From the NCBI RefSeq assembly GCF_000455485.1, contig NZ_CBQR020000150.1:1-60836 (forward strand): a stretch of 60,836 nt of DNA. Reading direction: 5' to 3'. Origin of the DNA: Gorillibacterium massiliense (GTDB lineage: Bacteria > Bacillota > Bacilli > Paenibacillales > NBRC-103111). Below, piece after piece: positions 38,648-48,060 of the stretch (the stretch's first letter is position 1; each line of letters starts with the position of its first letter). Made by a program: the position numbers and the translations under genes. The notes beneath the pieces are model-generated. The model saw nothing but the letters and a program-made list of their open reading frames with translations, did no database searches and had not been told where the DNA came from.

Positions 38648-39574
38648 ATGGCAGATGCAAAAATAAGAAAACCTTGGCACAGGATTGGCATAGTAGGAAC
38701 CGTCATTGTATGCGCTCTCGGATTATCGGGATGCGCAATATCCATTCCCTTTTTAGATAAGGTTATCGGATCGGGAACGGAAGCAACGGCAACAACTGCC
38801 CCAGCTGCTTCTGCAAGGCCAACTCCAAAAGCAGCAGTTGCCGGTCCTGCTAAAAATCTCGCAACCGTTAAGAGCAAGGTCGCCCTATCCCCATCGGAAA
38901 AGAAGCTGTGGGAGCTCATGAACGGGGTAGAGATCAAATCTGGCAAAGTGTTCTCTATTAAGAACTGGCTGAAGCAGAACGATCTTTTGGGAGAACAATT
39001 CAAAGAAGCGGATGCTTCTCATCTGGCCGGTGTACTTAGTGAAGCTGCCCTCCGAGCCAGGATGGAAGTGCCGGAGCGGCACATCCATGAGAAACTGCCC
39101 AATTATGCAGAACCTGGATTCGACGCCCGCGTTACGGCAGATGCCTTTGATCTGCTTATCTATAACACTTCTAAGTTCTCAGTCGCTGTACGCACCAAGA
39201 ATGAAGGGGGAACCCAGACACTCGCCCTCGAAGGCAATCCGCCTGATGATTGGACCGCTCCCAATGTAAACGTCAACAAGGAAGTGATCGAGGCTTCCAA
39301 AGAGGTTGTAGTCGATTTTGGTGCTGACCCAGCCAAAGCAGTTAAGGCCACCGATGGCAAGCCGGGCTTATTGGTTAAGGTTTTTTACAAGGGGAAGGGT
39401 GGGAACGAAGACACTCTAGTCAACAAGGATTTTTACGCGCCGGAGCCGGCGATTGCGCCGAGGCCGCCAACCCCGGAAGAAAAGACTGCTGCCAATCCGA
39501 ATTCAGCAGAAGCAGAGAACAAGTCAACGGACGCAGCTCAAACAACCGGGGAATCGACTAGCGGGACCGAATGA
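38648..39574 (+). CDS. Lipoprotein with a divergent VanW-like domain
   Basis: This 308-residue protein has a lipoprotein signal peptide (lipobox LSGC, Cys29), an Ala/Thr/Pro-rich linker, and a domain (about 75-225) that resembles VanW: KSGKVFSIKNWL, SEAALRARMEVPERHIHEKL, and EPGFDARVTADAFDLLIYN align with the VanW phrases around ERHxHS-LP-Y-PPGxDA-V. The Cys of the usual GGGVCQVS motif is not present. The C-terminal 60 residues are disordered. It is the first gene before pilB, so it is probably a surface component of the pilus locus. The ATG at 38648 is chosen for the short basic N-terminus. VanW's own function is unknown. Confidence 0.75.
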   Translation: MADAKIRKPWHRIGIVGTVIVCALGLSGCAISIPFLDKVIGSGTEATATTAPAASARPTPKAAVAGPAKNLATVKSKVALSPSEKKLWELMNGVEIKSGKVFSIKNWLKQNDLLGEQFKEADASHLAGVLSEAALRARMEVPERHIHEKLPNYAEPGFDARVTADAFDLLIYNTSKFSVAVRTKNEGGTQTLALEGNPPDDWTAPNVNVNKEVIEASKEVVVDFGADPAKAVKATDGKPGLLVKVFYKGKGGNEDTLVNKDFYAPEPAIAPRPPTPEEKTAANPNSAEAENKSTDAAQTTGESTSGTE

Positions 39575-39632
39575 AACACAAGAAAGAGTGGCTTTGCAAC
39601 GCGGCCGGATTATGGTCTGGGGGGAAGGGCGA

Positions 39633-41366
39633 ATGAGACTAGGCGAACTGCTGGTCATGAATGGAATCATTACGGAAGCTCAATTGGAGGAAGTGCTGAA
39701 GGCCCAGGTTCAGACCCGCAAGAAATTCGGCGAAATTCTCGTTGAGAAGAATTTTATTACGGAAAGACAGCTGGTAGAAGTTCTGGAGTTCCAGTTGGGG
39801 TATCCGTTCGTTAATTTGTTTGAAACGACCATCGATATGGCTACGGTCAATATGATCTCCGAGTCTTTGGCCCGCAAACATGGGATTATCCCGGTGGAGC
39901 GCAAAGGCGGCAAAATCAAGCTCGCTATGTTTGATCCGCTCAATTACGAGGCGATTGAAGAAGTTCGCATCGCCACAGGCATGGCTGTACAGCCGATGAT
40001 CGCCTTGAAGTCGGAAATTGATCAGGGTCTCAATAAATATTATGGGTTCCAGGATTCGGTCCAAAGCTTCATCGAGGAGATAAAAGCTTCCTCCACTCAG
40101 GAGATGATGCCGGAGGAAACCGAGACATCCGATCAAAGCGCTCCTGCGGTCAAGCTGGTCAATCAGTTGATTCATTCTGCTGTCCAACAAGGCGCCAGCG
40201 ACATTCACTTCGATCCGCAGGAACGAGAAATGTATGTCCGGTTCCGGGTAGACGGTGTGCTGCATACAGAGAAAACGCTTCCACGTAACATGCAGAATGT
40301 AATAACCGCCCGGCTCAAGATCATATCCAAATTGAACATCGCCGAGCGGCGGCTGCCTCAGGACGGCCGGATCCATATGGTGGTGGACAACCGGAAGATC
40401 GATATTCGCGTCTCCTGCCTTCCTTCTGTTTTCGGGGAGTGCATCGTGCTTCGTCTTCTCGATCAGTCGGCGGGGATCAAACAGATTGAAGAGCTGGGAT
40501 TCAGCCCCACGAACCGCGAATCCTTTGAAAAAGTGTTGAAGAAGCCCAACGGCATCGTCCTGCTGACCGGTCCTACCGGTAGCGGTAAAACATCGACGCT
40601 TTACTCCGCCTTGAACCGGCTGAACAGCGCTGATGTCAAAATCATCACCGTTGAGGATCCGGTAGAGTATCGGCTACCGGGCATCACCCAGGTGCAGGTG
40701 AACGCCCAAATCGGCCTGACTTTTGCTTCAGGGCTGCGTTCCATTTTGCGGCAGGATCCCGATATCGTCATGATCGGGGAAATGCGGGATACCGAGACGG
40801 CGGAAATTGCCGTTCGGGCCTCCCAGACTGGGCACTTGGTGCTCAGTACGATTCATACGAACGGAGCCATCAACACGATCAGCCGTTTGGTCGACATGGG
40901 GATTGACCCTTATCTCATCGCATCCAGCTTATCTTGCGTGGTAGCTCAGCGCCTGGTCCGCTGCGTGTGCCGGGAATGCAGTCAGAGCGTGCCGGCCAAT
41001 GAGCACGAGCTCAAGCTGCTACAAGATCATCATCTGATTGCCCATGGCGAGGTCAAACAAGCGGAGGCCAGCGGGTACGGGTTCTTCCGCAACCGCTCCG
41101 TGGAGAACACCAAAATTATGCTGAATCGTGGAGCCGGCTGCAGCTATTGCCATAAAACAGGGTACGCCGGGCGGATGGCGATTCATGAGGTTTTCGTTCT
41201 CGATGAGGAAGTCCGGCATCTCATCGCCGCCAATCGTCCTCTTACCGAGATCAAGCGCCATCTGGCCGAAAACGGATTTGGAACCATGCTGGAGGACGGC
41301 CTCGGCAAAGTCCTGAACGGACGGACCACCGTCGAGGAAGTGCTTAAAGCGGTATCCGATGAGTAA
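39633..41366 (+). CDS. pilB: Type IV pilus assembly ATPase PilB
   Basis: This 577-residue extension ATPase has an MshEN/T2SSE N-terminal domain (residues 1-145), Walker A GPTGSGKTST at 313-322, the Asp box and Walker B region DPDIVMIGEMRDTETAE, and a tetracysteine zinc site (CVCRECS and CSYCHKTG). It powers pilin polymerisation. The ATG at 39633 follows GGGGGAAGGG; the longer open frame upstream has no such site. It is followed by pilC. Confidence 0.96.
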   Translation: MRLGELLVMNGIITEAQLEEVLKAQVQTRKKFGEILVEKNFITERQLVEVLEFQLGYPFVNLFETTIDMATVNMISESLARKHGIIPVERKGGKIKLAMFDPLNYEAIEEVRIATGMAVQPMIALKSEIDQGLNKYYGFQDSVQSFIEEIKASSTQEMMPEETETSDQSAPAVKLVNQLIHSAVQQGASDIHFDPQEREMYVRFRVDGVLHTEKTLPRNMQNVITARLKIISKLNIAERRLPQDGRIHMVVDNRKIDIRVSCLPSVFGECIVLRLLDQSAGIKQIEELGFSPTNRESFEKVLKKPNGIVLLTGPTGSGKTSTLYSALNRLNSADVKIITVEDPVEYRLPGITQVQVNAQIGLTFASGLRSILRQDPDIVMIGEMRDTETAEIAVRASQTGHLVLSTIHTNGAINTISRLVDMGIDPYLIASSLSCVVAQRLVRCVCRECSQSVPANEHELKLLQDHHLIAHGEVKQAEASGYGFFRNRSVENTKIMLNRGAGCSYCHKTGYAGRMAIHEVFVLDEEVRHLIAANRPLTEIKRHLAENGFGTMLEDGLGKVLNGRTTVEEVLKAVSDE

Positions 41367-41428
41367 ATGTACATGCCGCTAATACAGCATCTGCAAATGT
41401 GATCGAGTAAGGCAAGGAGTGACGAAAC

Positions 41429-42640
41429 ATGCCTATGTTTGCTTACCAAGGGGTGGATGGACGGGGGAAGAAGGCAAGCGGAACCGTTCTCGCTGTAAAT
41501 AAGTATGAAGCGATCAATGAGTTGACTGGCAAAGGGCTCATTCTGCGGAGCATTCAAGAGAAGAAGGCCGGGCTGCTGCAACATGAGATCACCATCGGCC
41601 GGGCGGTTAAGCTGGTGCACTTCGTCATTTTCTGCCGCCAGTTCGCTACCTTGATCCGTGCCGGCGTCCAAATCGTCGGTGCACTCGGCATCCTGCGCGA
41701 GCAAACGGAGTCCAAACGCCTGAAACTGGCGATCTCCGACGTGGAGCGGGAAGTGCAAAGCGGCCACAATTTATCCGTCTCGATGCGCAAGCATCCAAAA
41801 ATATTCCCTGATCTGTTCGTGAACATGGTGGAATCCGGCGAAGCGGGCGGGAATCTGGATGACGTTCTGGATCGGATGGCTGCTCACTATGAAAAGGAGC
41901 ATGTCATCGTCCAAAAGGTGAAGTCAGCCATGACTTATCCTATCGTCGTTCTGATCGTTGCGGTCATTGTTGTGATCTTCCTGATGATCAAGATTGTTCC
42001 CACTTTCACAAGCATGTTCGAAGAACAGGGGGCTAAGCTTCCTTTGATCACCCGCATGGTTGTCGGATTCAGCCACGGACTCGTAGCATACTGGCCGATC
42101 ATTCTATTGATTCTGATCTTGGCAATTGGGCTTTCTTGGGTCGGGACGCGGGGAGAGAAAGCGCGTATTCGCATGGATAAGCTGAAGTTCTCTATCCCGA
42201 TTTTCGGTCCCCTACTGCGCAAGGCGACAGTTTCACGGGTTTGCCGCACCTTGTCCGAGCTTATGTTCAGCGCGGTGCCTGTATTGCAGGCGTTGGATGT
42301 AACTCGGAAGGTTGTTGGTAATCGGTACTACGGGGCTTCTCTTCAAGAAGCCCGGAGCATGCTGGAGCAAGGGAAACTGCTGTCCGAACCCTTCCGCAAG
42401 AGCGGCATGTACCCGGTAATGGCGGTCCATATGATCACTGTCGGAGAAGAGACCGGTCAAATGGACAAGATGTTAGCTCGGGTAGCCGATTTCCTGGATG
42501 CTGAAGTAGATAAAAGTGTTGATCAGATGAAGGCGCTGATCGAACCGCTGATGCTGCTGTTTGTTGCCGGGATCGTTGGGGTCATCGTTGTTGCCATCAT
42601 GTCGCCCATGTTCACACTTTACGAGAACTTCCTTAACTGA
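41429..42640 (+). CDS. pilC: Type IV pilus inner-membrane platform protein PilC
   Basis: This 403-residue polytopic protein (GspF family) has two T2SSF domains. Visible features are FCRQFATLIRAGVQIVGAL (about residue 70), LFVNMVESGEAGGNLDDVLD, three membrane helices and the second-domain copy VHMITVGEETGQMDKMLARVA. It is the platform on which PilB and PilT act. The ATG at 41429 follows AAGGAGTGA. The gap after it contains a short GC-rich hairpin (about 42657-42682) before the pilin gene. Confidence 0.96.
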   Translation: MPMFAYQGVDGRGKKASGTVLAVNKYEAINELTGKGLILRSIQEKKAGLLQHEITIGRAVKLVHFVIFCRQFATLIRAGVQIVGALGILREQTESKRLKLAISDVEREVQSGHNLSVSMRKHPKIFPDLFVNMVESGEAGGNLDDVLDRMAAHYEKEHVIVQKVKSAMTYPIVVLIVAVIVVIFLMIKIVPTFTSMFEEQGAKLPLITRMVVGFSHGLVAYWPIILLILILAIGLSWVGTRGEKARIRMDKLKFSIPIFGPLLRKATVSRVCRTLSELMFSAVPVLQALDVTRKVVGNRYYGASLQEARSMLEQGKLLSEPFRKSGMYPVMAVHMITVGEETGQMDKMLARVADFLDAEVDKSVDQMKALIEPLMLLFVAGIVGVIVVAIMSPMFTLYENFLN

Positions 42641-42740
42641 TGTACACCAAGCGGTTCCTCTCGGGAGGCGCCTTCCGGAGAGTCCGCATGCTATACATAT
42701 CATTTGCATCAACCATTAAATGTAGGGGTGAAAAAGAATT

Positions 42741-43244
42741 ATGGAAAACGTTGAAGTGCAAGAGATTGAAGTAAAAGAGCCGGTATTGAAGAATCAAAAA
42801 GGCTTTACGCTGGTCGAGTTGCTTGCCGTTATCGTCATTATCGGGATTATTGCTGCTATTGCTATTCCGTCGATTGGTGCGGTGATTAGTAAATCAGAAA
42901 GAAACTCCGTACGTTCTTCTGCGCACATGATTATTGATGCTGCACGAACGATGGTCACCACTGATGCAAATAACACTGCTTTATCTGATAAAACACTGAC
43001 ATTAAAAGAGCTATTTGACAATGGTTATTTGTCGGCAATTCCGAGAGATCCCATGGATCGTAGCAACACATTTAGTCCAACCGCATCAGTAGTCAATGTT
43101 GTTCAAAATGGAACTGACCCTGAAGCTGGTATCACGTATACCTATACAATATATTTAGCAAAAAGTGGTGGTACCGATCGGTTTGGAACTTCCGCGGCTC
43201 CCGTAGCTGAAGGAGATATTGAAACTGGTACCATTACTAAATAA
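42741..43244 (+). CDS. Major type IV pilin (prepilin)
   Basis: This 167-residue prepilin has a long, acidic leader (about 21 residues) ending in the prepilin peptidase site KG/FTLVELLAVIVIIG, with Glu at mature position 5. The hydrophobic assembly helix follows. The C-terminal half (Asn/Asp/Thr-rich, ITYTYTIYLAKSGGTD) would form the exposed head. It lies between pilC and pilM, is AT-richer than its neighbours, and is followed by a perfect GC-rich stem-loop. These points suggest that it is the major pilin, highly expressed and perhaps variable. Start after TAGGGGTG. Confidence 0.92.
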   Translation: MENVEVQEIEVKEPVLKNQKGFTLVELLAVIVIIGIIAAIAIPSIGAVISKSERNSVRSSAHMIIDAARTMVTTDANNTALSDKTLTLKELFDNGYLSAIPRDPMDRSNTFSPTASVVNVVQNGTDPEAGITYTYTIYLAKSGGTDRFGTSAAPVAEGDIETGTITK

Positions 43245-43259
43245 TATACATTACCCACC

Positions 43260-43285
43260 CCCGGCGCTGCACCAGCAGCGCCGGG
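43260..43285 (+). terminator. Perfect 10-bp stem-loop after the major pilin gene
   Basis: cccggcgctg-caccag-cagcgccggg, 15 bases after the stop and with no T-run. It probably stabilises the 3' end of the pilin mRNA or partially terminates, raising pilin output over downstream genes. Confidence 0.65.
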
Positions 43286-43317
43286 AACTTCCAGAACTAG
43301 CGAGAGGAGCCTGCACC

Positions 43318-44322
43318 ATGTTCGGCTTCGGGAAAGGCAAGGCAGGTTGCGGCCTGCACATTCATGATACGGGAATCAAGCTCATTCAGGTGAAGCCTTC
43401 GTTTCCGGTAAAGGTGCTCCAGGCTCATGCCGTGGAGTTTGAAGATCAGTTCATAAAAAACGGGACTATTATAGACGAAGATGCAGTGACAGCGGCGCTT
43501 GGCAAGCTGATCCGCAAGGCGGACTTGCGCAAGGCAAGAGTACACTTGGCGCTACCGACATCCAGTGTTGTCATGCGTAAATCCGTGTTTCCGTCTGTTC
43601 ATGATAAAGAAATGCGCAATTTGATTGACGTGGAGCTCTATAGCTCCGGGCAGCTCCCTTTCTCCAATCCAAGCTTTGACTATATCCGCCTTGGAGCCGC
43701 TGATGATGAGGCGGCGGCAGCTGCGGAAGATTCCGGGAAATCCCGTTCGAAAAAGCAAGAGCAAGTCATGATCATCACCACTTCCCGGGAAACTGTGGAT
43801 GCCTATACCGGATTGGCTTATAAGGCCGGACTTGAGCCGGTCAGCGCCGATATTCCTTCTTTTGCTCTATACCGCCTGCTCTGTCTGATGGCGCAGCGCA
43901 CCAAGATGACGCTGCCGGAAAGCTTTATGATTCTGCATGTCGAGAAAGATCAGGCAGAGGCTGTCGTCTTTCAAAATGGCGTGCCGACGGTTACCCGTAC
44001 GATCCCTATATTCGGGGCGAAAGCTTTAAACAGTGGAGCGGAGATGAACATCGAAGCTTATACTCGCAGTTTGCAAATGGAGCTTAGCCGCCTGATTAAT
44101 TACTATAAGTATTCCGTCTCCGAGAGTCAGAGAGAGCTTGATCAAATTTTTCTGACCGGGAATCCCGAACTTCTCACGGTTTTGCCTAGCACCTTTGAAG
44201 GATTGGTGAAGGGTGGCGCCATGAAAATGGAGATCGATCAGATGGTGGCAGGCACCAGTCTTGAATCGGTGTTGCCTTATGCGATCCCTCTCGGCTTAGC
44301 CCTGAAAGGAGCGGTTGGATGA
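43318..44322 (+). CDS. pilM: Type IV pilus assembly protein PilM
   Basis: This 334-residue actin-like cytoplasmic protein organises the PilN-PilO base complex. It has the family outline: GLHIHDTGIKLIQV at the start, HLALPTSSVVMRKSVFPSV, EVELY-like IDVELYSSGQLPF and a C-terminal VLPYAIPLGLALKG. A Lys/Asp-rich insertion (SGKSRSKKQEQ) is near residue 145. The ATG at 43318 follows GAGAGGAGCC. The stop overlaps pilN. Confidence 0.92.
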   Translation: MFGFGKGKAGCGLHIHDTGIKLIQVKPSFPVKVLQAHAVEFEDQFIKNGTIIDEDAVTAALGKLIRKADLRKARVHLALPTSSVVMRKSVFPSVHDKEMRNLIDVELYSSGQLPFSNPSFDYIRLGAADDEAAAAAEDSGKSRSKKQEQVMIITTSRETVDAYTGLAYKAGLEPVSADIPSFALYRLLCLMAQRTKMTLPESFMILHVEKDQAEAVVFQNGVPTVTRTIPIFGAKALNSGAEMNIEAYTRSLQMELSRLINYYKYSVSESQRELDQIFLTGNPELLTVLPSTFEGLVKGGAMKMEIDQMVAGTSLESVLPYAIPLGLALKGAVG

Positions 44323-44942
44323 GCGCCTCCACGACATACCGGCCGATTGAGATCAATCTGATCCAGCAGCAAAAACGTTCAGGCGGCAGCATGGCGGTTC
44401 CATTTATTATCCTCTTGGCTATCCTTTTGGGAGTAAGCGCCTTCGGAACAACATTGTATCTGCAGGCCAAAAGGGATATTGCACAGAGCAAAGACGATAT
44501 TGCAGCTGCCCAAACTCAAATTCAAACCATTCAGAACAAATTAGCCGCACAAGCCAATCCGTCGGAATTGGGGAGTCTAGCGAAATTGCCGGACATGATA
44601 AAAGGCGATCTCCCTGCCCCTACCGTTGTGCTCGACCGGGTTGCCGCCGCCCTGCCTCAAGAAGCGAACCTGTTATCGATTTATATCGAGCCCGAAAAAT
44701 CCACTTTGCAGATTACGGCTAATTTTGCCACCAACGATAATATCATCGCTTTCTCGCAAAATCTGCAGAAAAACGGAGAGTTCACCTTGCAGAAGATTGA
44801 AGATGTTCAGAAGCAGCAAGATGGAAACGCAAAAGAAAAAGTAAAAGAAACGCTCGATATGTCCAAGCTGCTGACTCGGCAGGTGAAGCTGGAGTTTCAA
44901 ATCATGCCGGTACAAGCTGAGCAAAAGAAAGGGAGCGAGTAG
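44319..44942 (+). CDS. pilN: Type IV pilus assembly protein PilN
   Basis: This 207-residue single-pass membrane protein has the PilN motif EINLIQQQKR near the N-terminus (binds PilM), one helix (about residues 25-48), a coiled coil and an alpha-beta domain with LPQEANLLSIYIEPEKSTLQ. It overlaps pilM by four bases and is followed immediately by pilO. Confidence 0.9.
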   Translation: MSASTTYRPIEINLIQQQKRSGGSMAVPFIILLAILLGVSAFGTTLYLQAKRDIAQSKDDIAAAQTQIQTIQNKLAAQANPSELGSLAKLPDMIKGDLPAPTVVLDRVAAALPQEANLLSIYIEPEKSTLQITANFATNDNIIAFSQNLQKNGEFTLQKIEDVQKQQDGNAKEKVKETLDMSKLLTRQVKLEFQIMPVQAEQKKGSE

Positions 44943-45758
44943 ATGGGCGGAATTCTCTCCAAACGCGGACTACTTTTTATTGCCGTCGTCTTGCTCCTTG
45001 GGTTAGCGGCTCTTTATATGAATGTGTTATCTCCGACCTTGCAGGAAAAGAAAGATAAGGAAGCCCTCTTGGCTTCGACGCAGAGAGAGCTTCAGCAGCT
45101 TCGGGTTCAGGTTGCCCAGAAGGAAAATAAAGGAATGGCTGATGCAGACCAGGAGGCTATAGCGAAGGTTCGAGCCCAGATCCCGGAGACGCCAAGACTG
45201 GAGGATCTGCTCAAGGATCTGCACATGTTGGAGTCCGTGAGCCGGATGCAATTGAAGAATTACTCTTTTGAACTGGAAAAGGATATGGTCATCCCAACAA
45301 GCAGCTCAGCTTCAACAACTTCGACGGCCTCCTCCGACTCCGCAACGGCACAAGCCTCCATGGTTTCAGCTAGTCCAACTCCAACGCCGACAAAGACTTC
45401 TGATGAAAATACTGTAACTACGGATGATTCTGCTGCAAGCAAAAGTCTGGAGACGAATACGAGTTCCAGTTCACTGGCTACTGCGAAGATCAATATCAAG
45501 ATGGTGGGAAAGGGAGATTACAGCAAGCTTTCCCGGTTTCTCAAAGAGTTGGAGACCAATCAGCGGCTGATGACATTGAAAAAGCTGGAGTTTAAAACTC
45601 CATTTTCGGCTCCGGTTCAAGTAAACGGCAAAACCCGAGAGACGGAGTGCAACCTCGAATTCGTCGCTTACTATGCTCCCGGATTAAAGAAGTTTATCGA
45701 CAATCCCTACCCGGTCGATTACGATCCGTCAGCAAAACGCACCAATCCTATTTGGTAG
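44943..45758 (+). CDS. pilO: Type IV pilus assembly protein PilO
   Basis: This 271-residue single-pass protein has one N-terminal helix (about 8-27), a coiled coil, a Ser/Thr-rich flexible stretch (about 118-178) and the PilO-type ferredoxin-like domain (KMVGKGDYSKLSRFLKELE, residues about 185-250). The Ser/Thr insertion is longer than in Gram-negative PilO and may span wall material. Directly abuts pilN. Confidence 0.88.
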   Translation: MGGILSKRGLLFIAVVLLLGLAALYMNVLSPTLQEKKDKEALLASTQRELQQLRVQVAQKENKGMADADQEAIAKVRAQIPETPRLEDLLKDLHMLESVSRMQLKNYSFELEKDMVIPTSSSASTTSTASSDSATAQASMVSASPTPTPTKTSDENTVTTDDSAASKSLETNTSSSSLATAKINIKMVGKGDYSKLSRFLKELETNQRLMTLKKLEFKTPFSAPVQVNGKTRETECNLEFVAYYAPGLKKFIDNPYPVDYDPSAKRTNPIW

Positions 45759-45771
45759 GAGGAATCCCGGC

Positions 45772-46848
45772 ATGTCTACCCCTGAAGCGGAAGAAGCTTC
45801 GGTTCATTCCGCATCTGAGTTATTGACTGCGGTCGTCACCAATGAGTGCTCGGACTTGCACCTGAATGTGGGAACAAAGCCGATCGTTCGCCGGGACGGC
45901 AGATTGACCAGCCTGTCGGAACACATTCTCCGCGCGGCGGATACCCAGCGGATCGCACAAGAAATCCTGACGGAGCGGCAATGGAAGGAGCTTTTAGAGA
46001 AGGGAGAGGTTGACCTCTCCATCTCCCTCTCCGGGGTCGGCCGATATCGGATTAATGCTTTTCGCCAAAAAAACGGCATAAATCTCGCGATTCGCGTTCT
46101 TTCCAGCCGGATTCCGCAGATGGACAGCTTGGGGCTGCCGCCTATCGTTCACGATTTTATCGGCAAGCATCAAGGGCTGATTTTGGTTACAGGACCAACG
46201 GGCAGCGGTAAATCCACGACTCTCGCCGCCATGGTGGATTGGATCAATCAGACCCAAAGCAAGCACATCATTACTCTCGAAGACCCCATCGAATATATTC
46301 ATAGCAGCAAATGCGGCCTGATCGTTCAGCGTGAGATTGGCCGCGATACCGATTCTTTTTCCAGCGGCTTGCGGGCTGCGCTCCGTCAAGATCCCGACGT
46401 CATTCTGGTTGGCGAAATGCGGGATTTGGAAACCATCCGTACGGCGATTACGGCGGCGGAAACCGGACACCTTGTGCTTGCCACCCTCCATACTCCGGAT
46501 GCTCCGCAAACCGTGGACCGGGTCATCGATGCGTTCCCGACCGAACAGCAGCGGCAGATCCGGATCCAATTGGCGTCTGTCCTCATCGGCGTCCTCTCCC
46601 AGCGTCTGATCCCCCGCATTGACCGCAACGGACGGGTTCTGGCTATGGAGATTATGGTGAATACTCCGGCAATCGGCAACCTGATCCGCCAGGAGAAAAT
46701 TTATCAGATCAAATCGGTTTTACAGACAAGCCGCAATTTGGGTATGCAGACGATGAGCTCTGTTTTGAAGCAGTTGGCTCATGAAGGGATCATCCATGCG
46801 GATACCTGGAAGCAGTATGAGTTAAGCACAGGGGAGGCAATGTCATGA
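45772..46848 (+). CDS. pilT: Type IV pilus retraction ATPase PilT
   Basis: This 358-residue ATPase has Walker A GPTGSGKSTT at 141-150, LRQDPDVILVGEMRDLETI (Walker B and Asp/His boxes), HLVLATLHTPDAPQTVDRVI and the AIRNLIR-like AIGNLIRQEKIYQIKSVLQT motif typical of PilT. Its presence implies retraction, so twitching motility or DNA or adhesin pulling. The end overlaps the SLH gene by four bases. Confidence 0.96.
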   Translation: MSTPEAEEASVHSASELLTAVVTNECSDLHLNVGTKPIVRRDGRLTSLSEHILRAADTQRIAQEILTERQWKELLEKGEVDLSISLSGVGRYRINAFRQKNGINLAIRVLSSRIPQMDSLGLPPIVHDFIGKHQGLILVTGPTGSGKSTTLAAMVDWINQTQSKHIITLEDPIEYIHSSKCGLIVQREIGRDTDSFSSGLRAALRQDPDVILVGEMRDLETIRTAITAAETGHLVLATLHTPDAPQTVDRVIDAFPTEQQRQIRIQLASVLIGVLSQRLIPRIDRNGRVLAMEIMVNTPAIGNLIRQEKIYQIKSVLQTSRNLGMQTMSSVLKQLAHEGIIHADTWKQYELSTGEAMS

Positions 46849-48059
46849 TTGGAAAAAAGCAATGGCGCAAGTTGAAAACGGGAGTGTTCTCTCTTTTGAT
46901 CGCCGTCTTGTTGGTGGCGGCATCGGTACCGGGGGCCGTAGGATCAGCTAAAGCGGCGGAGGTTAAGGGGTATTTTACCACAACAAGTTCCCTTGATGCC
47001 GCAGGCCGTGATGAGGCCTATCGTTCTATCGTGTTTGACATGACAGGCTGGGAAGCCGGAAAAGTGATTTCGGACAAGCCCTTTGCCGTTGTCACGCAGG
47101 TGAACACTGCACACAAGGAGATCAAGGCAGCTGTCCTGCGAGTTTGGACGGGGGTTTTATCTCGGAGCGAGGATAATCTGCAGACCTACTGGGATGAGAT
47201 CTGGTTGGATCAGGATGGAAAGGTAACGGTTAGCACTACGGATAACGAGGAACTGGTGAAGGATTATTTTACGGCTGACAGCAGTTATGCCTTTCACTCC
47301 GCTGGATATCTGGGCATTGTTCCATGGGGCGCGTATATCCCGACGGACAAAGAAGCGCAGGCGGCAAAGAGCGGCGTACTCGACAAAGACCAAGTCTACA
47401 ACTTGTATGGGGTGAAGTTCGAGGTGCCTGTTGCTGAGGCATCCAATCAATCGGCGGTCAACCTGGATGCCAATATTCCCAGTACCATCAAGGATGTCGC
47501 GTTGCCGCAGGATATCTTTAATCACTGGGCGACGAAATACATGGTAACCCTGATGCAGGAAGGAATCGTGAAAGGCTATGAAGATAACACGATCCGTCCG
47601 AATAAAACGTTGACCCGCGCCGAATTTATCACCTTGTTGGTTAAAGGAATGGGCTACACAGGGGAAGAATCGACTGCCTCCTATGCGGATACCGGCAAGC
47701 ATTGGGGCAAGCACGTCATCGGCCAAGCCATCGCAGCAGGCATCCTTCCCGTGCCTAAAGCAGGCGAAACCTTCCGTCCTGACGCGTTTATCACCCGTAT
47801 CGATATGGCAGTGCTGATTGATAGCGCATTGAAAGCAGAAGGGGTAGCGCCTGAAGGAATCAAGATTTCGTTCAAAGACATTAGTAAATTGAAGAAAGAG
47901 CAGGTTGAGGCTCTACAGAGAGTATGCGCAGCCGGAATCATTACCACCGCAGAACCGACGGGAAAGTTCCGTCCAGCCGACACCCTTACGAGAGCCGAGG
48001 CTTTCCGTGTCGTCTATGGCATCCAAGATTGGGCAGACAAAATGAAAGGAGGAGAATGA
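46845..48059 (+). CDS. S-layer homology (SLH) protein coupled to the pilus operon
   Basis: This 404-residue secreted protein has a signal peptide (to about residue 38), a unique domain (about 40-200) and three SLH motifs (about 222-270, 279-330, 342-397) with TRAE in the first and third and TRID in the second. SLH domains bind pyruvylated secondary wall polymer. Its ATG overlaps the pilT stop, and the VWA gene starts two bases after its stop. It is therefore predicted to anchor the pilus or its adhesin to the cell wall. The N-terminal domain is not recognised. Confidence 0.88.
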   Translation: MIGKKQWRKLKTGVFSLLIAVLLVAASVPGAVGSAKAAEVKGYFTTTSSLDAAGRDEAYRSIVFDMTGWEAGKVISDKPFAVVTQVNTAHKEIKAAVLRVWTGVLSRSEDNLQTYWDEIWLDQDGKVTVSTTDNEELVKDYFTADSSYAFHSAGYLGIVPWGAYIPTDKEAQAAKSGVLDKDQVYNLYGVKFEVPVAEASNQSAVNLDANIPSTIKDVALPQDIFNHWATKYMVTLMQEGIVKGYEDNTIRPNKTLTRAEFITLLVKGMGYTGEESTASYADTGKHWGKHVIGQAIAAGILPVPKAGETFRPDAFITRIDMAVLIDSALKAEGVAPEGIKISFKDISKLKKEQVEALQRVCAAGIITTAEPTGKFRPADTLTRAEAFRVVYGIQDWADKMKGGE

Positions 48060-48060
48060 G

